Assembly (NCBI GenBank): GCA_002494495.1
Contig: DACB01000009.1
Coordinates: 8,715-17,365, forward strand
Direction of reading: 5' to 3'
Origin: Methanobacterium sp. UBA294
Lineage (GTDB): Archaea > Methanobacteriota > Methanobacteria > Methanobacteriales > Methanobacteriaceae
DNA: 8,651 bases
The notes under the pieces are model-generated. The model was not told the origin of the DNA. It ran no database searches and saw only the letters and a list, made by a program, of their open reading frames with translations. Positions 1-5,887 of the stretch are shown here, in pieces. Position numbers and translations under genes: made by a program. Each line of letters begins with the position of its first letter. Position 1 is the stretch's first letter.

Positions 1-843
1 TAATCTATCCAATCTTATGGGTATAACTACGGTATCTGGCGTGGTTATCTCTACATTTGCAAGTACACTTGCATCAGCCTGGTTAACCAGTGTTTGTGCA
101 TCTGTTACTTTCATTATCAGATCTTTTTCATCCTCAGTAGTGTAGGTGAGCATCACCCTTCCATAGGGATCTTTTTTTGTTTCGATCTGATTTTGCTGGT
201 AGGCTCTCCAGCTGGTGGTTGCGGGTCCAAGAACATCCACTGCCAGAGCCTGCTCGGGTGTTACAGAGCTCTCAATTTCAGCTAATAACAATAATTTTTG
301 AGGATCTGTTGCTAAAGGTCCTTTATAATAAGTATCTACTTCATCAAGTTTCATATTCTTCGCATCTTGAAGTGATCCCTGATATGGTGCGTAGAATAAA
401 AAGTAATAACCAGCCCCTACAAGTACGATGAGTATAATTCCAAATACTGCCGCTCCAACCAGAGTCCTCTGGTCATCATCAGGAACTTTCCCACCACCGG
501 GAGATCTTCTTCCGAATCCTGGTACGGCCCCGCCTAATCTATCAAGGCCACTTCCACCAGGTTTTCCGCCTGGTTTTTTCTGATCTGGTGACTTCAGCCT
601 GGCTCGTCCCATGTCTTTTGGACGGGGTTTCGGCATTGGTCTGGGTATCTTATCTGTGGGATCTTTCTTTCCATCATCCCTGTTAGTCTTAATTTTGTCC
701 TTCTGGTCCTTGGGCTTATCACCAGCCCGGGAGACCATGTTTTTAAGGCGCCCTTTCATATTTGCCCCAGTATCCTCCCTATTCTTACGAAGGTCTGGAG
801 CATTATTTTCTTTTTCTTTATTTCCCAATATTTTATCAAACAT
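1..843 (-). CDS. Membrane-anchored protein with long basic disordered N-terminal tail (C-terminus cut by window edge)
   Basis: An open frame of 281 codons begins at the ATG complementary to 841-843 and has no stop before position 1, so the C-terminus is missing. Residues 1-126 are low-complexity and basic (34 Lys/Arg against 19 Asp/Glu by hand count), rich in Pro and Gly, with stretches such as PRPMPKPRPKD (67-77) and KPGGKPGGSG (90-99), and look disordered. Residues 128-151 form one hydrophobic segment (GAAVFGIILIVLVGAGYYF), followed by a mixed, probably folded domain that should lie outside the membrane by the positive-inside rule. No signal peptidase site is evident. The start overlaps the last 8 bases of pssA (shared ATGTTTGA), so the two are probably co-transcribed and translationally coupled. 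The family may be the archaeal DUF515 group, recalled rather than searched. Function is unknown; the context suggests a cell-envelope role. Confidence 0.85.
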   Translation of the reverse strand, partial: MFDKILGNKEKENNAPDLRKNREDTGANMKGRLKNMVSRAGDKPKDQKDKIKTNRDDGKKDPTDKIPRPMPKPRPKDMGRARLKSPDQKKPGGKPGGSGLDRLGGAVPGFGRRSPGGGKVPDDDQRTLVGAAVFGIILIVLVGAGYYFLFYAPYQGSLQDAKNMKLDEVDTYYKGPLATDPQKLLLLAEIESSVTPEQALAVDVLGPATTSWRAYQQNQIETKKDPYGRVMLTYTTEDEKDLIMKVTDAQTLVNQADASVLANVEITTPDTVVIPIRLDRL

Positions 844-1555
844 TTGGACCACTTCTGTGAAGTTTGGCATAATATGCCATAATAGGCACTGCTACTAAAT
901 AGATTAACGTAAACATAAATAAAAACTTTGCAGGAAGATTAAAAATTCCTGAAGAAATTTCCTGAGGCAAACATGCTAATATTATCAGTAAGCCACCAAC
1001 AAACAATAGTATCGGATTCCTAATTTTGGTATACTCAACTGTACTTATCATTAGTAATGATACTGCAGTCATAATTATCAGTGCCAACCCTATATTGAAT
1101 ATTCCTGAGAGATAGAATGATCCGAGAATCAACGCAGTGGTTGGTATTGGTAGTCCTATGAATTTACTTTTACCAAAATTTGTACCAGAATCTGAAAGTA
1201 CGTTGAACCTTGAGAGTCTTAAAATCCCACATAATACTATTAAAAGAGCTACTAGTATATTAATGTATGGGATAAAGTAGGATTTGGATGCTGCAAACAA
1301 AAGAATTCCCGGTGCAACACCAAATGAAATCACATCACATAAGGAGTCAATATTTTTTCCAAATCCTAAGTCATCAACCCTATTGGACTTACGGGCCACC
1401 CACCCATCTAAAGAATCAAATATAACTGCGATGAGAATAAACATTGCAGCAAGACTTAAATCGCCGTTTAATACTGAAATAATGGCTAAAAATCCAAAAG
1501 AAGCATTGAATAACGAAATTAAATCGGCAAGGGCTATATATTCTTTAATATTCAT
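836..1555 (-). CDS. pssA: Archaetidylserine synthase (CDP-alcohol phosphatidyltransferase family)
   Basis: This 239-residue integral membrane enzyme should transfer L-serine onto CDP-archaeol, giving archaetidylserine and CMP, the serine-headgroup ether lipid of methanogen membranes. The family signature is clear: D47-x2-D50-G51-x2-A54-R55, then G66-x3-D70-x3-D74, whose Asp residues bind the metal and CDP group. DVISFGVAP (74-82) follows, as in bacterial and archaeal PssA. About seven or eight hydrophobic segments run from residue 9 to 229. The spacer between R55 and G66 is 10 residues, slightly longer than the usual 8-9. The ATG at 1555-1553 is used because it gives the canonical short N-terminus; no strong Shine-Dalgarno site precedes it, only GGGT about 10 bases upstream. 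The stop overlaps the start of the downstream membrane-protein gene. Other headgroups (inositol, glycerol) use the same fold, but the DSLxD-VISFG arrangement points to serine. Confidence 0.9.
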   Translation of the reverse strand: MNIKEYIALADLISLFNASFGFLAIISVLNGDLSLAAMFILIAVIFDSLDGWVARKSNRVDDLGFGKNIDSLCDVISFGVAPGILLFAASKSYFIPYINILVALLIVLCGILRLSRFNVLSDSGTNFGKSKFIGLPIPTTALILGSFYLSGIFNIGLALIIMTAVSLLMISTVEYTKIRNPILLFVGGLLIILACLPQEISSGIFNLPAKFLFMFTLIYLVAVPIMAYYAKLHRSGPNV

Positions 1556-1606
1556 TATAAAAACCCGATATTTTTAAATATCTTAATTCGCTATTATATT
1601 TTCTCA

Positions 1607-1616
1607 TATTTAAATA
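1607..1616 (-). promoter_or_regulatory. Putative TATA box for pssA and its membrane-protein partner
   Basis: TATTTAAATA lies about 52-61 bases upstream of the pssA start codon on the minus strand. An archaeal TATA box here would place transcription start near 1584 and leave a leader of about 30 bases. A second AT-rich palindrome (GATATTTTTAAATATC, 1567-1582) is closer to the gene, but would put the start site inside the coding region, so it is less likely. Assigned by eye only. Confidence 0.4.
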
Positions 1617-1690
1617 GTAGAGCTTCTATTAAAATAAATTTAAAGAAATCCAGTTAAAATGATTTTGTTCTAAAGTTTTAAAAAATAAAA

Positions 1691-1702
1691 GTTTATAAAT
1701 AT
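1691..1702 (+). promoter_or_regulatory. Distal plus-strand TATA box candidate
   Basis: GTTTATAAATAT is a close match to the archaeal TATA consensus, but lies about 170 bases ahead of the first plus-strand gene. If used, transcription would start near 1722 and give a leader of about 150 bases spanning two of the GGAA-ACATTA motif copies. The proximal TATA at 1792-1803 is the simpler choice. Confidence 0.25.
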
Positions 1703-1708
1703 CAGAAT

Positions 1709-1762
1709 GGAAAACATATTAAAATATATTTAATATATAATAGGAAACATTATGGAACATTA
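1709..1762 (+). repeat. Three imperfect copies of a GGAA-ACATTA motif
   Basis: GGAAAACATATTA (1709-1721), GGAAACATTA (1743-1752) and GGAACATTA (1754-1762) share a GGAA...CAT(A)TTA core. The last two are almost head to tail with an 11-base period. They sit between two TATA candidates in the divergent promoter region, a plausible place for a regulator. In sequence this AT-rich, short similarities can arise by chance. Confidence 0.35.
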
Positions 1763-1791
1763 GGTTTTTATATTCATATTATTGAATTTAA

Positions 1792-1803
1792 TTTATAAAA
1801 AAT
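1792..1803 (+). promoter_or_regulatory. Putative TATA box for the unknown gene-mreB operon
   Basis: TTTATAAAAAAT matches the archaeal TATA-box pattern. Transcription would start about 25 bases downstream, near 1823, leaving a leader of roughly 45 bases before the ATG at 1869. The leader carries the purine-rich GAGAGAG at 1856-1862, which is in position to act as a weak ribosome binding site. Confidence 0.45.
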
Positions 1804-1868
1804 AAATTGTGCTCATATACCTTATCCCTTTTAACCTATTTTATCAATACACAACGAGAGAGTAGTTG

Positions 1869-2498
1869 ATGATAGAAAATAAGATTAAAACGTTGCGAAA
1901 AGCAGCAAAAGTATCTACCATGCAGGACGCAGATAAAATCTGGTGCGTGATAGCAGGTAGCGAAGAAATGGTAAATAATGTATCATATGAAGCTATATTG
2001 GATAAGGAAAGAGTTACAATTTTATGTAGAGAACACATAACATCCAAAGAGTCGTTTGTAACTCAAAAATTCGATTTCTTAATGCTTTACGGTGATGAAA
2101 ATAAGATAAGAGATTTATCCCTTATCTGCAAGGAAGAAGGTGGCGCCTATCTTAAAATTGCCCCATATTATACTAAAAATGAATCTAACCTGATTCTACT
2201 AGTGGGAATGGATAACCATGTTAAAAAATTCATGGGTGATGGTGAAAAGCGCAATTTAAACTTTAAATTTTTACTTGAGGATCAGACCACTGGATTCATT
2301 GAAACAGACGTTTCCTTAACCAATAAAATGCCATCCCTCATAAAAAAAACCTTCAACCCACTGTTTAAAGTGGCTGATGTAGCACTATCAACTGTTTTGA
2401 TCTCTGCAGATGAGAAGGATATAGAAGGAATCAAATTACTTTCACGGAGAAATAAACTATTCTTTATAGAATTCAATAAATTTTTGAAGGAGGATTGA
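1869..2498 (+). CDS. Unrecognised 209-residue soluble protein coupled to the MreB-like gene
   Basis: I do not recognise this family. The product is hydrophilic with no membrane segment or signal peptide, so it is probably cytoplasmic. By eye it alternates hydrophobic strands and helices. Four stretches share a pattern of four hydrophobic residues, Gly/Ser, a spacer, Asp/Glu, then an amphipathic helix: CVIAGSEEMV (residues 26-35), LMLYGDENKI (71-80), ILLVGMDNHV (109-118) and VLISADEKDI (176-185), suggesting a repeated beta-alpha unit. ATG 1869 is preferred over TTG 1866 because GAGAGAG (1856-1862) then sits 6 bases upstream; starting at 1866 adds one residue. The stop (TGA, 2496-2498) lies just after the strong ribosome binding site of the next gene, only 4 bases before its start, so the two proteins are made from one message and may act together. 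Regulation or anchoring of the actin is one guess from context only. Confidence 0.85.
   Translation: MIENKIKTLRKAAKVSTMQDADKIWCVIAGSEEMVNNVSYEAILDKERVTILCREHITSKESFVTQKFDFLMLYGDENKIRDLSLICKEEGGAYLKIAPYYTKNESNLILLVGMDNHVKKFMGDGEKRNLNFKFLLEDQTTGFIETDVSLTNKMPSLIKKTFNPLFKVADVALSTVLISADEKDIEGIKLLSRRNKLFFIEFNKFLKED
2487..2493 (+). promoter_or_regulatory. Strong Shine-Dalgarno site fixing the TTG start of the MreB-like gene
   Basis: AAGGAGG lies 9 bases before TTG 2503, inside the last codons of the upstream gene. The next in-frame ATG is at residue 70, beyond the first nucleotide-binding motif, so this site and the TTG decide the start and imply translational coupling. Confidence 0.8.
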
Positions 2499-2502
2499 AA
2501 TA

Positions 2503-3576
2503 TTGCACCTTTTTGGTAAACCAGAAGAAAATGAAGATGATAAAAAGCAAGCTTTAACAAATACTTTAGGCATAGACCTGGGTACTCTTAATACCGTGGT
2601 TGCAAAACCATCTGGAGATAAATTTGAATTGTATAAGATACCCTCTGTAGTAGCGGTAAAAAAAGAAGACCCCTCATATGTACTTGCTGTAGGAGAAGAC
2701 GCAAAAGCAATGTTAGGAAGAACTCCTGAAGATATAATCGCAGTCAGACCATTGCGAATGGGAGTTATAGAAAGCATAGCCCAGGCTAAAGCACTTCTAG
2801 TAAATGCCATGGAACAGGGATCTGGGGAATCTATGGAAAGAATAGATCGTATTGTAATTGGTATCCCTGGAGACGCTTCAGAAGTGGAGAAAAAAGCTGT
2901 TGCAGAAATAGGAGAAGATGCTGGTGCTAGCTTCGTCTTAGTTATAAGCGAAGGTTTAGCAGCCGCCATAGGCGCAGGTCTACCCATAGCTGATGCAGAT
3001 GGTACCATGGTTGTTGACTTGGGCGCTGGTTCAAGTGATATAGTTGTTATATCCCTGGGAGGAATCACCGATATCGAAACTATCAGACACGGTGGAGACA
3101 ATATCGATGATAATATCGTATCTAAAGTTAAAGAATTATTCGATGTAGAAATTGGAATCCATGAAGCCGAAAAAGCAAAAATAGAAGTGGGAATGGTGCA
3201 TTCCCAGGTAGAAATGAAGCCAACCCTCACCCATGCCATTGGAAAATCCATGAAAACCAATAAACCAGAGAAAGTGGAAATTGACTCAAATCTAATTGCA
3301 GATGCTGCAGAACCCCTGATAGTTGAACTAATTGAAGCATTATCTAACGTCCTAAAAAGAATGTCCCCTGAACTAATTTCCGGTATCTACAACAGAACAA
3401 TCGTTGTGGGAGGAACAGGACAGCTTAAAGGACTCAAAGAAAGGATATTCGAAGAAGTAGGAGTGCCTGTTGATATATCAGACGACCCTATGACAGTTGT
3501 TGCCAAAGGTGCTGCCATAGTAGCTGCAGAACCTAGGGCACTGGAACCAGAAGTTAGATTAAAAGCAATGAAATAA
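2503..3576 (+). CDS. mreB: MreB-like actin-family ATPase
   Basis: This 357-residue protein has the actin/Hsp70-type ATPase fold arranged as in MreB, which polymerises under the membrane and guides wall synthesis in rods. The phosphate-1 loop is GIDLGTLNT (23-31), the phosphate-2 loop VVDLGAGSSD (170-179) followed by MreB-like VISLGGI (182-188), and the adenosine loop VVGGTGQLKG (301-310). SEGLAAAIGAG (149-159) corresponds to the bacterial EEPxAAAIGAG block and keeps E150, but has Gly instead of Pro. The phosphate-2 loop ends in Asp where bacterial MreB usually has Glu. About 20 polar residues (MHLFGKPEEN and on) precede the fold. The length is near the bacterial 335-350, and there is no DnaK substrate domain. 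The TTG start is set by AAGGAGG. MreB homologues in archaea are known mainly from pseudomurein-walled rods such as Methanobacteriales. An Hsp70-like reading is less likely. Confidence 0.85.
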   Translation: MHLFGKPEENEDDKKQALTNTLGIDLGTLNTVVAKPSGDKFELYKIPSVVAVKKEDPSYVLAVGEDAKAMLGRTPEDIIAVRPLRMGVIESIAQAKALLVNAMEQGSGESMERIDRIVIGIPGDASEVEKKAVAEIGEDAGASFVLVISEGLAAAIGAGLPIADADGTMVVDLGAGSSDIVVISLGGITDIETIRHGGDNIDDNIVSKVKELFDVEIGIHEAEKAKIEVGMVHSQVEMKPTLTHAIGKSMKTNKPEKVEIDSNLIADAAEPLIVELIEALSNVLKRMSPELISGIYNRTIVVGGTGQLKGLKERIFEEVGVPVDISDDPMTVVAKGAAIVAAEPRALEPEVRLKAMK

Positions 3577-3593
3577 TCAAATAACTTCTTTCC

Positions 3594-3650
3594 TATTTTT
3601 TATACATATCACTTTTAACAGATATTTTTTAAATACATCAACTTTTTTTA
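3594..3650 (+). terminator. Serial T-run transcription terminator after mreB
   Basis: T-runs of 6, 6 and 7 bases occur at 3596-3601, 3625-3630 and 3643-3649, starting about 20 bases after the mreB stop, with a further T5 at 3680-3684. Archaeal RNA polymerase terminates on such oligo-T stretches without needing a hairpin, and none is seen here. This suggests rnhB has its own promoter. Confidence 0.6.
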
Positions 3651-3659
3651 TACATCAAC
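3633..3659 (+). repeat. Short direct repeat ATACATCAAC in the mreB-rnhB gap
   Basis: ATACATCAAC occurs at 3633-3642 and again at 3650-3659, with a T7 run between, a 17-base period. A related TATACATATCAC lies at 3601-3612. It may be a slippage product in low-complexity terminator sequence. No function is assigned. Confidence 0.5.
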
Positions 3660-3762
3660 CTTTCATCCATCAGATCTTCTTTTTACTAATCCCCACAAAA
3701 ATTCGAAAAATTATTTTAGTAAAATTCTTATTATTCCTTAAAATATACATTTAAAGGAGAAT

Positions 3763-4386
3763 ATGAAGGTTGTAGGAATCGATGAAGCAGGCAGAGGATC
3801 TGTTTTAGGACCTCTGGTATTATGTGGAGTTGTAATTGAAGAAGATAGGATTAAATTTTTAGAAAGGATTAAAGTAAAGGATTCTAAAAAGATATCCCCT
3901 AAAAAAAGGGTTGTTCTCTCCAGGAAGATCAGGAAAATCACTGATTACCATCTGGTTAAAATCCCAGCCCATGATATTGACATCTTAAGAGCAAACCAAG
4001 TGAACTTGAACCAGATTGAAAAATTAGGCATGCGAAAGATCATAGAAAAATCAGATGCCAACACCTGCATTGTTGACTGTTTTGATATCAAACCAAACAG
4101 GTTTAAAACCGAATTAAAAGGATATTATCCTGATATAAATATAATCACCGAACATAAAGCAGATGATAAATATGTGGTGGTTGCGGCGGCTTCCATTGTT
4201 GCCAAAGTTGAACGGGACAATGAAATACTCAAAATAAGGAAGGAATATAAGGATATTGGGTCCGGGTACCCCAGTGACCCCAAAACCATACAATTTATAA
4301 AGAACAGCCATCCAGATCTACCAGAGTTTGTTCGTAAATCTTGGGAAACTGTAAATAGAATAGAAGAAAACTACAAAACTACATGA
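3763..4386 (+). CDS. rnhB: Ribonuclease HII
   Basis: This enzyme cleaves the RNA strand of RNA-DNA hybrids and nicks at single ribonucleotides in DNA, for replication and repair. All four metal-binding acidic residues can be placed: D7 and E8 in GIDEAGRG (5-12), D105 in IVDCFD (103-108), and D134 in HKADDKY (131-137). Other family signatures are GPLVLCGVV (16-24), DSKK (40-43), AAASIVAKVERD (141-152) and the archaeal GSGYPSDPKT (166-175). At 207 residues it is full length for an archaeal RNase HII, with no extra domain. The ATG is supported by AAAGGAGA at 3753-3760, only a few bases upstream. It follows the T-rich terminator of mreB after a 186-base gap and probably has its own promoter, although I could not pick a convincing TATA box. 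Its stop codon falls within a 17-base tandem duplication. Confidence 0.96.
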   Translation: MKVVGIDEAGRGSVLGPLVLCGVVIEEDRIKFLERIKVKDSKKISPKKRVVLSRKIRKITDYHLVKIPAHDIDILRANQVNLNQIEKLGMRKIIEKSDANTCIVDCFDIKPNRFKTELKGYYPDINIITEHKADDKYVVVAAASIVAKVERDNEILKIRKEYKDIGSGYPSDPKTIQFIKNSHPDLPEFVRKSWETVNRIEENYKTT

Positions 4387-4408
4387 AATAAAAAACTACA
4401 TGAAATAA
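4375..4408 (+). repeat. Perfect 17-base tandem duplication over the rnhB stop codon
   Basis: The unit AAAACTACATGAAATAA at 4375-4391 is repeated exactly at 4392-4408. The first copy contains the last rnhB codons and its TGA stop (4384-4386); the second lies in the spacer. The match ends on the left at 4374 and extends at most one base on the right. It looks like a recent local duplication that left the reading frame intact. Confidence 0.9.
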
Positions 4409-4410
4409 AT

Positions 4411-4424
4411 TAATATATAAATTT
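4411..4424 (+). promoter_or_regulatory. Putative TATA box for the purO-cofE-cofD-gch3 operon
   Basis: TAATATATAAATTT lies about 40 bases before the purO ATG, directly after the tandem duplication. A start site about 25 bases downstream (near 4443) would give a leader of about 18 bases holding GTGGTAA, a weak match to the GGTGA part of the archaeal ribosome binding site. A very similar GTGGTAAC precedes the ATPase gene at 8545. Confidence 0.5.
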
Positions 4425-4460
4425 CCCTAACTGTTAAAACTAAAAAGAATGTGGTAAACC

Positions 4461-5063
4461 ATGTATCTAGGTAGAATACTAAGTGTGGGAAGTACGGATA
4501 TGGGAAAATTCGCTTCATACCGAGTTTCCAGTCGTTCTTTCCCCAATAGAATGACCAAGGTCTATGATGACCGGGTGGCCATCGTGCCAAAGGAAGGATT
4601 CGAAACCGATGTATTTAAAAATCCATACATAGCCTATAATTGTATTAAAATAGTGGGCGATATCGTTGTAGTATCAAATGGATCCCATACAGATGTAATT
4701 GCCGAGAAAATTGCTTCTGGAATGAGTATCCGGGACTCACTGGCATTATCTCTTTTAACCATGGATTATGAGAAGGATGATTATAACACTCCACGTATAG
4801 CAGGGACGGTTACCCTTGAAGGTGAAGCATACCTGGGGATAGTGACCCATGAAAGCCTGATAGTGGAAAAAGTGCCGGAGGGTAAATCTGCATATATCGC
4901 AACCTACGAACACACTACACCACAAGAAGTTGATTTTGATGCGGGAAATGCCCAGGATGCAGCACAGTTCATACTGAATAAAGGGAAATTCGCTGAATTC
5001 ACCAACCCAATTACTTCATCTGCAGCATTCGGAAGTGCTGAATGGAGTATTAGCTCCATATAA
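4461..5063 (+). CDS. purO: IMP cyclohydrolase, archaeal PurO type
   Basis: PurO closes the second purine ring: it converts 5-formamidoimidazole-4-carboxamide ribotide (FAICAR) to IMP and water, the last step of purine synthesis, done in bacteria by the C-terminal activity of PurH. The 200-residue length matches archaeal PurO. Recognisable blocks are MYLGRILSVG (1-10), YRVSSRSFPNR (20-30), NPYIAYNC (54-61), VSNGSHTD (71-78) and DYNTPRIAG (107-115). It is a soluble single-domain protein of the Ntn-hydrolase-like fold, unrelated to PurH. It starts at ATG 4461 after a TATA box and weak GTGGT site, and cofE begins only 29 bases after its stop. The grouping with F420 genes makes sense because GTP, derived from IMP, is the precursor of the deazaflavin ring and also activates the phospholactate donor used by CofD. 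Confidence 0.95.
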   Translation: MYLGRILSVGSTDMGKFASYRVSSRSFPNRMTKVYDDRVAIVPKEGFETDVFKNPYIAYNCIKIVGDIVVVSNGSHTDVIAEKIASGMSIRDSLALSLLTMDYEKDDYNTPRIAGTVTLEGEAYLGIVTHESLIVEKVPEGKSAYIATYEHTTPQEVDFDAGNAQDAAQFILNKGKFAEFTNPITSSAAFGSAEWSISSI

Positions 5064-5092
5064 AATGGAAAATAACTTCTTTAACAACGAAC

Positions 5093-5857
5093 ATGAAATT
5101 TAAAGTAATCGGAATCACCGGAATACCATTGATAAACAAAGGAGACCTTTTAGGCGAGTTTATACTGGATGCCATCTCTGATATGGGTATGGAAATCAAC
5201 GATGATGATATCCTGGTTATAGCTGAAACAGCCATAGCCAAATCAGAAGGACATATTTTTAAATTAAAAGACTTAAAACCAAGTTTTGAAGCTATTAAAC
5301 TGGCAGAAAAAACAGGTAAGGATCCAGAAGTTGTTGAAGCTATCCTTCAGGAGTCGGATGAAGTGATGAAGGTTGGTCCGAACTTCATTATCTCCCAAAC
5401 TAAACATGGTTTTGTTTGCGCCAATGCAGGTATTGATGAATCTAATGTGGGTGAAGGTTTGGCCACTCCCATGCCAGAATACCCTGATAAAAGTGCATCT
5501 TTAATCCGGAGTAATATTCAGGAAAAAACAGGAAAAGACGTTTCCGTCATAATATCTGATACTCAGGGTCGTGCTTTCCGTGAAGGTGCAGTTGGGGTGG
5601 CCATCGGTATATCGGGTTTGGAACCATTGTGGGATAGGAGTGGTGAGAAGGATCTCTTTAATCGTGAGCTTAAGACTTCTGCTGTGGCTGTGGCAGATGA
5701 GTTAGCATCTGCAGCATCTATAGTGATGGGGCAAGCTGATGAGGGGATACCTGTGGTATTAATTAGAGGATTTAACTACCCTAAAAATCTTAAAAACAAT
5801 TCTTCAAATATCAAACCATTGATAAGGCCAAAAAAATATGATGTTTTCCGGCCCTAA
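5093..5857 (+). CDS. cofE: Coenzyme F420-0:L-glutamate ligase
   Basis: CofE adds L-glutamate to F420-0, then a second glutamate through a gamma linkage, using GTP, giving F420-2, the hydride carrier of methanogenesis. The 254-residue length is that of stand-alone archaeal CofE; there is no nitroreductase-like C-terminal fusion as in actinobacterial FbiB. Diagnostic blocks are IGITGIPLINKGD (6-18), ISQTKHGFVCANAGIDESNV (100-119) and ISDTQGRAFREGAVGVAIG (154-172), with D115 and D156 as probable metal and GTP-site residues, then DELASAASIVMGQADEGIP (202-220). ATG 5093 gives the normal N-terminus, but I see no Shine-Dalgarno sequence in the 29 bases after purO, so translation may depend on coupling or a leaderless mode. 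The next gene, cofD, acts one step earlier in the pathway. Confidence 0.96.
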   Translation: MKFKVIGITGIPLINKGDLLGEFILDAISDMGMEINDDDILVIAETAIAKSEGHIFKLKDLKPSFEAIKLAEKTGKDPEVVEAILQESDEVMKVGPNFIISQTKHGFVCANAGIDESNVGEGLATPMPEYPDKSASLIRSNIQEKTGKDVSVIISDTQGRAFREGAVGVAIGISGLEPLWDRSGEKDLFNRELKTSAVAVADELASAASIVMGQADEGIPVVLIRGFNYPKNLKNNSSNIKPLIRPKKYDVFRP

Positions 5858-5887
5858 ATTATTTAACGATTATTAAAGGATTAGAAG

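Larger units (their letters stand above)
1556..1868. other. Divergent AT-rich intergenic region (313 bases), no gene seen
   Basis: This region separates the minus-strand pssA pair from the plus-strand unknown-mreB pair. I see no convincing coding frame, tRNA or stable RNA fold. It holds a minus-strand TATA candidate (1607-1616), two plus-strand TATA candidates (1691-1702 and 1792-1803), and three related copies of a GGAA-ACATTA motif (1709-1762) between the latter two. The base composition is much more AT-rich than the flanking genes, as expected for an archaeal bidirectional promoter region. Confidence 0.7.

Noticed and set aside
94..898. Plus-strand frames of 63, 84 and 95 codons at the left end
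   Set aside because: The minus strand carries one continuous 281-codon frame with a membrane segment and a coupled start. The plus frames are its shadows.
1284..1577. 97-codon plus-strand frame opposite pssA
   Set aside because: It is antisense to the catalytic CDP-alcohol phosphotransferase motif, and the product has no recognisable feature.
1866..1868. TTG as start of the 209-residue unknown gene
   Set aside because: The adjacent ATG at 1869 is better spaced from GAGAGAG. The TTG would add one residue only, so the difference is trivial and left open.
1556..1868. Possible small RNA gene or small protein in the divergent intergenic region
   Set aside because: No stable G+C-containing stem, no conserved RNA motif and no coding frame with a ribosome binding site could be found by eye.
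2457..3260. 267-codon open frame on the minus strand opposite mreB
   Set aside because: It lies wholly over the well-supported mreB frame and the end of its neighbour. Its product is Ser/Pro/Ile-rich with no family motif, as expected from the antisense of a biased coding sequence.
2503..3576. Hsp70/DnaK identity for the actin-fold protein
   Set aside because: It has no substrate-binding domain, is only 357 residues long, and the VISLGGI and SEGLAAAIGAG blocks match MreB better.
3633..4408. CRISPR-like array from the two 17-base-period repeats
   Set aside because: The repeats at 3633 and 4375 are unrelated in sequence, have two copies each, and no spacer pattern. They are local slippage-type duplications.
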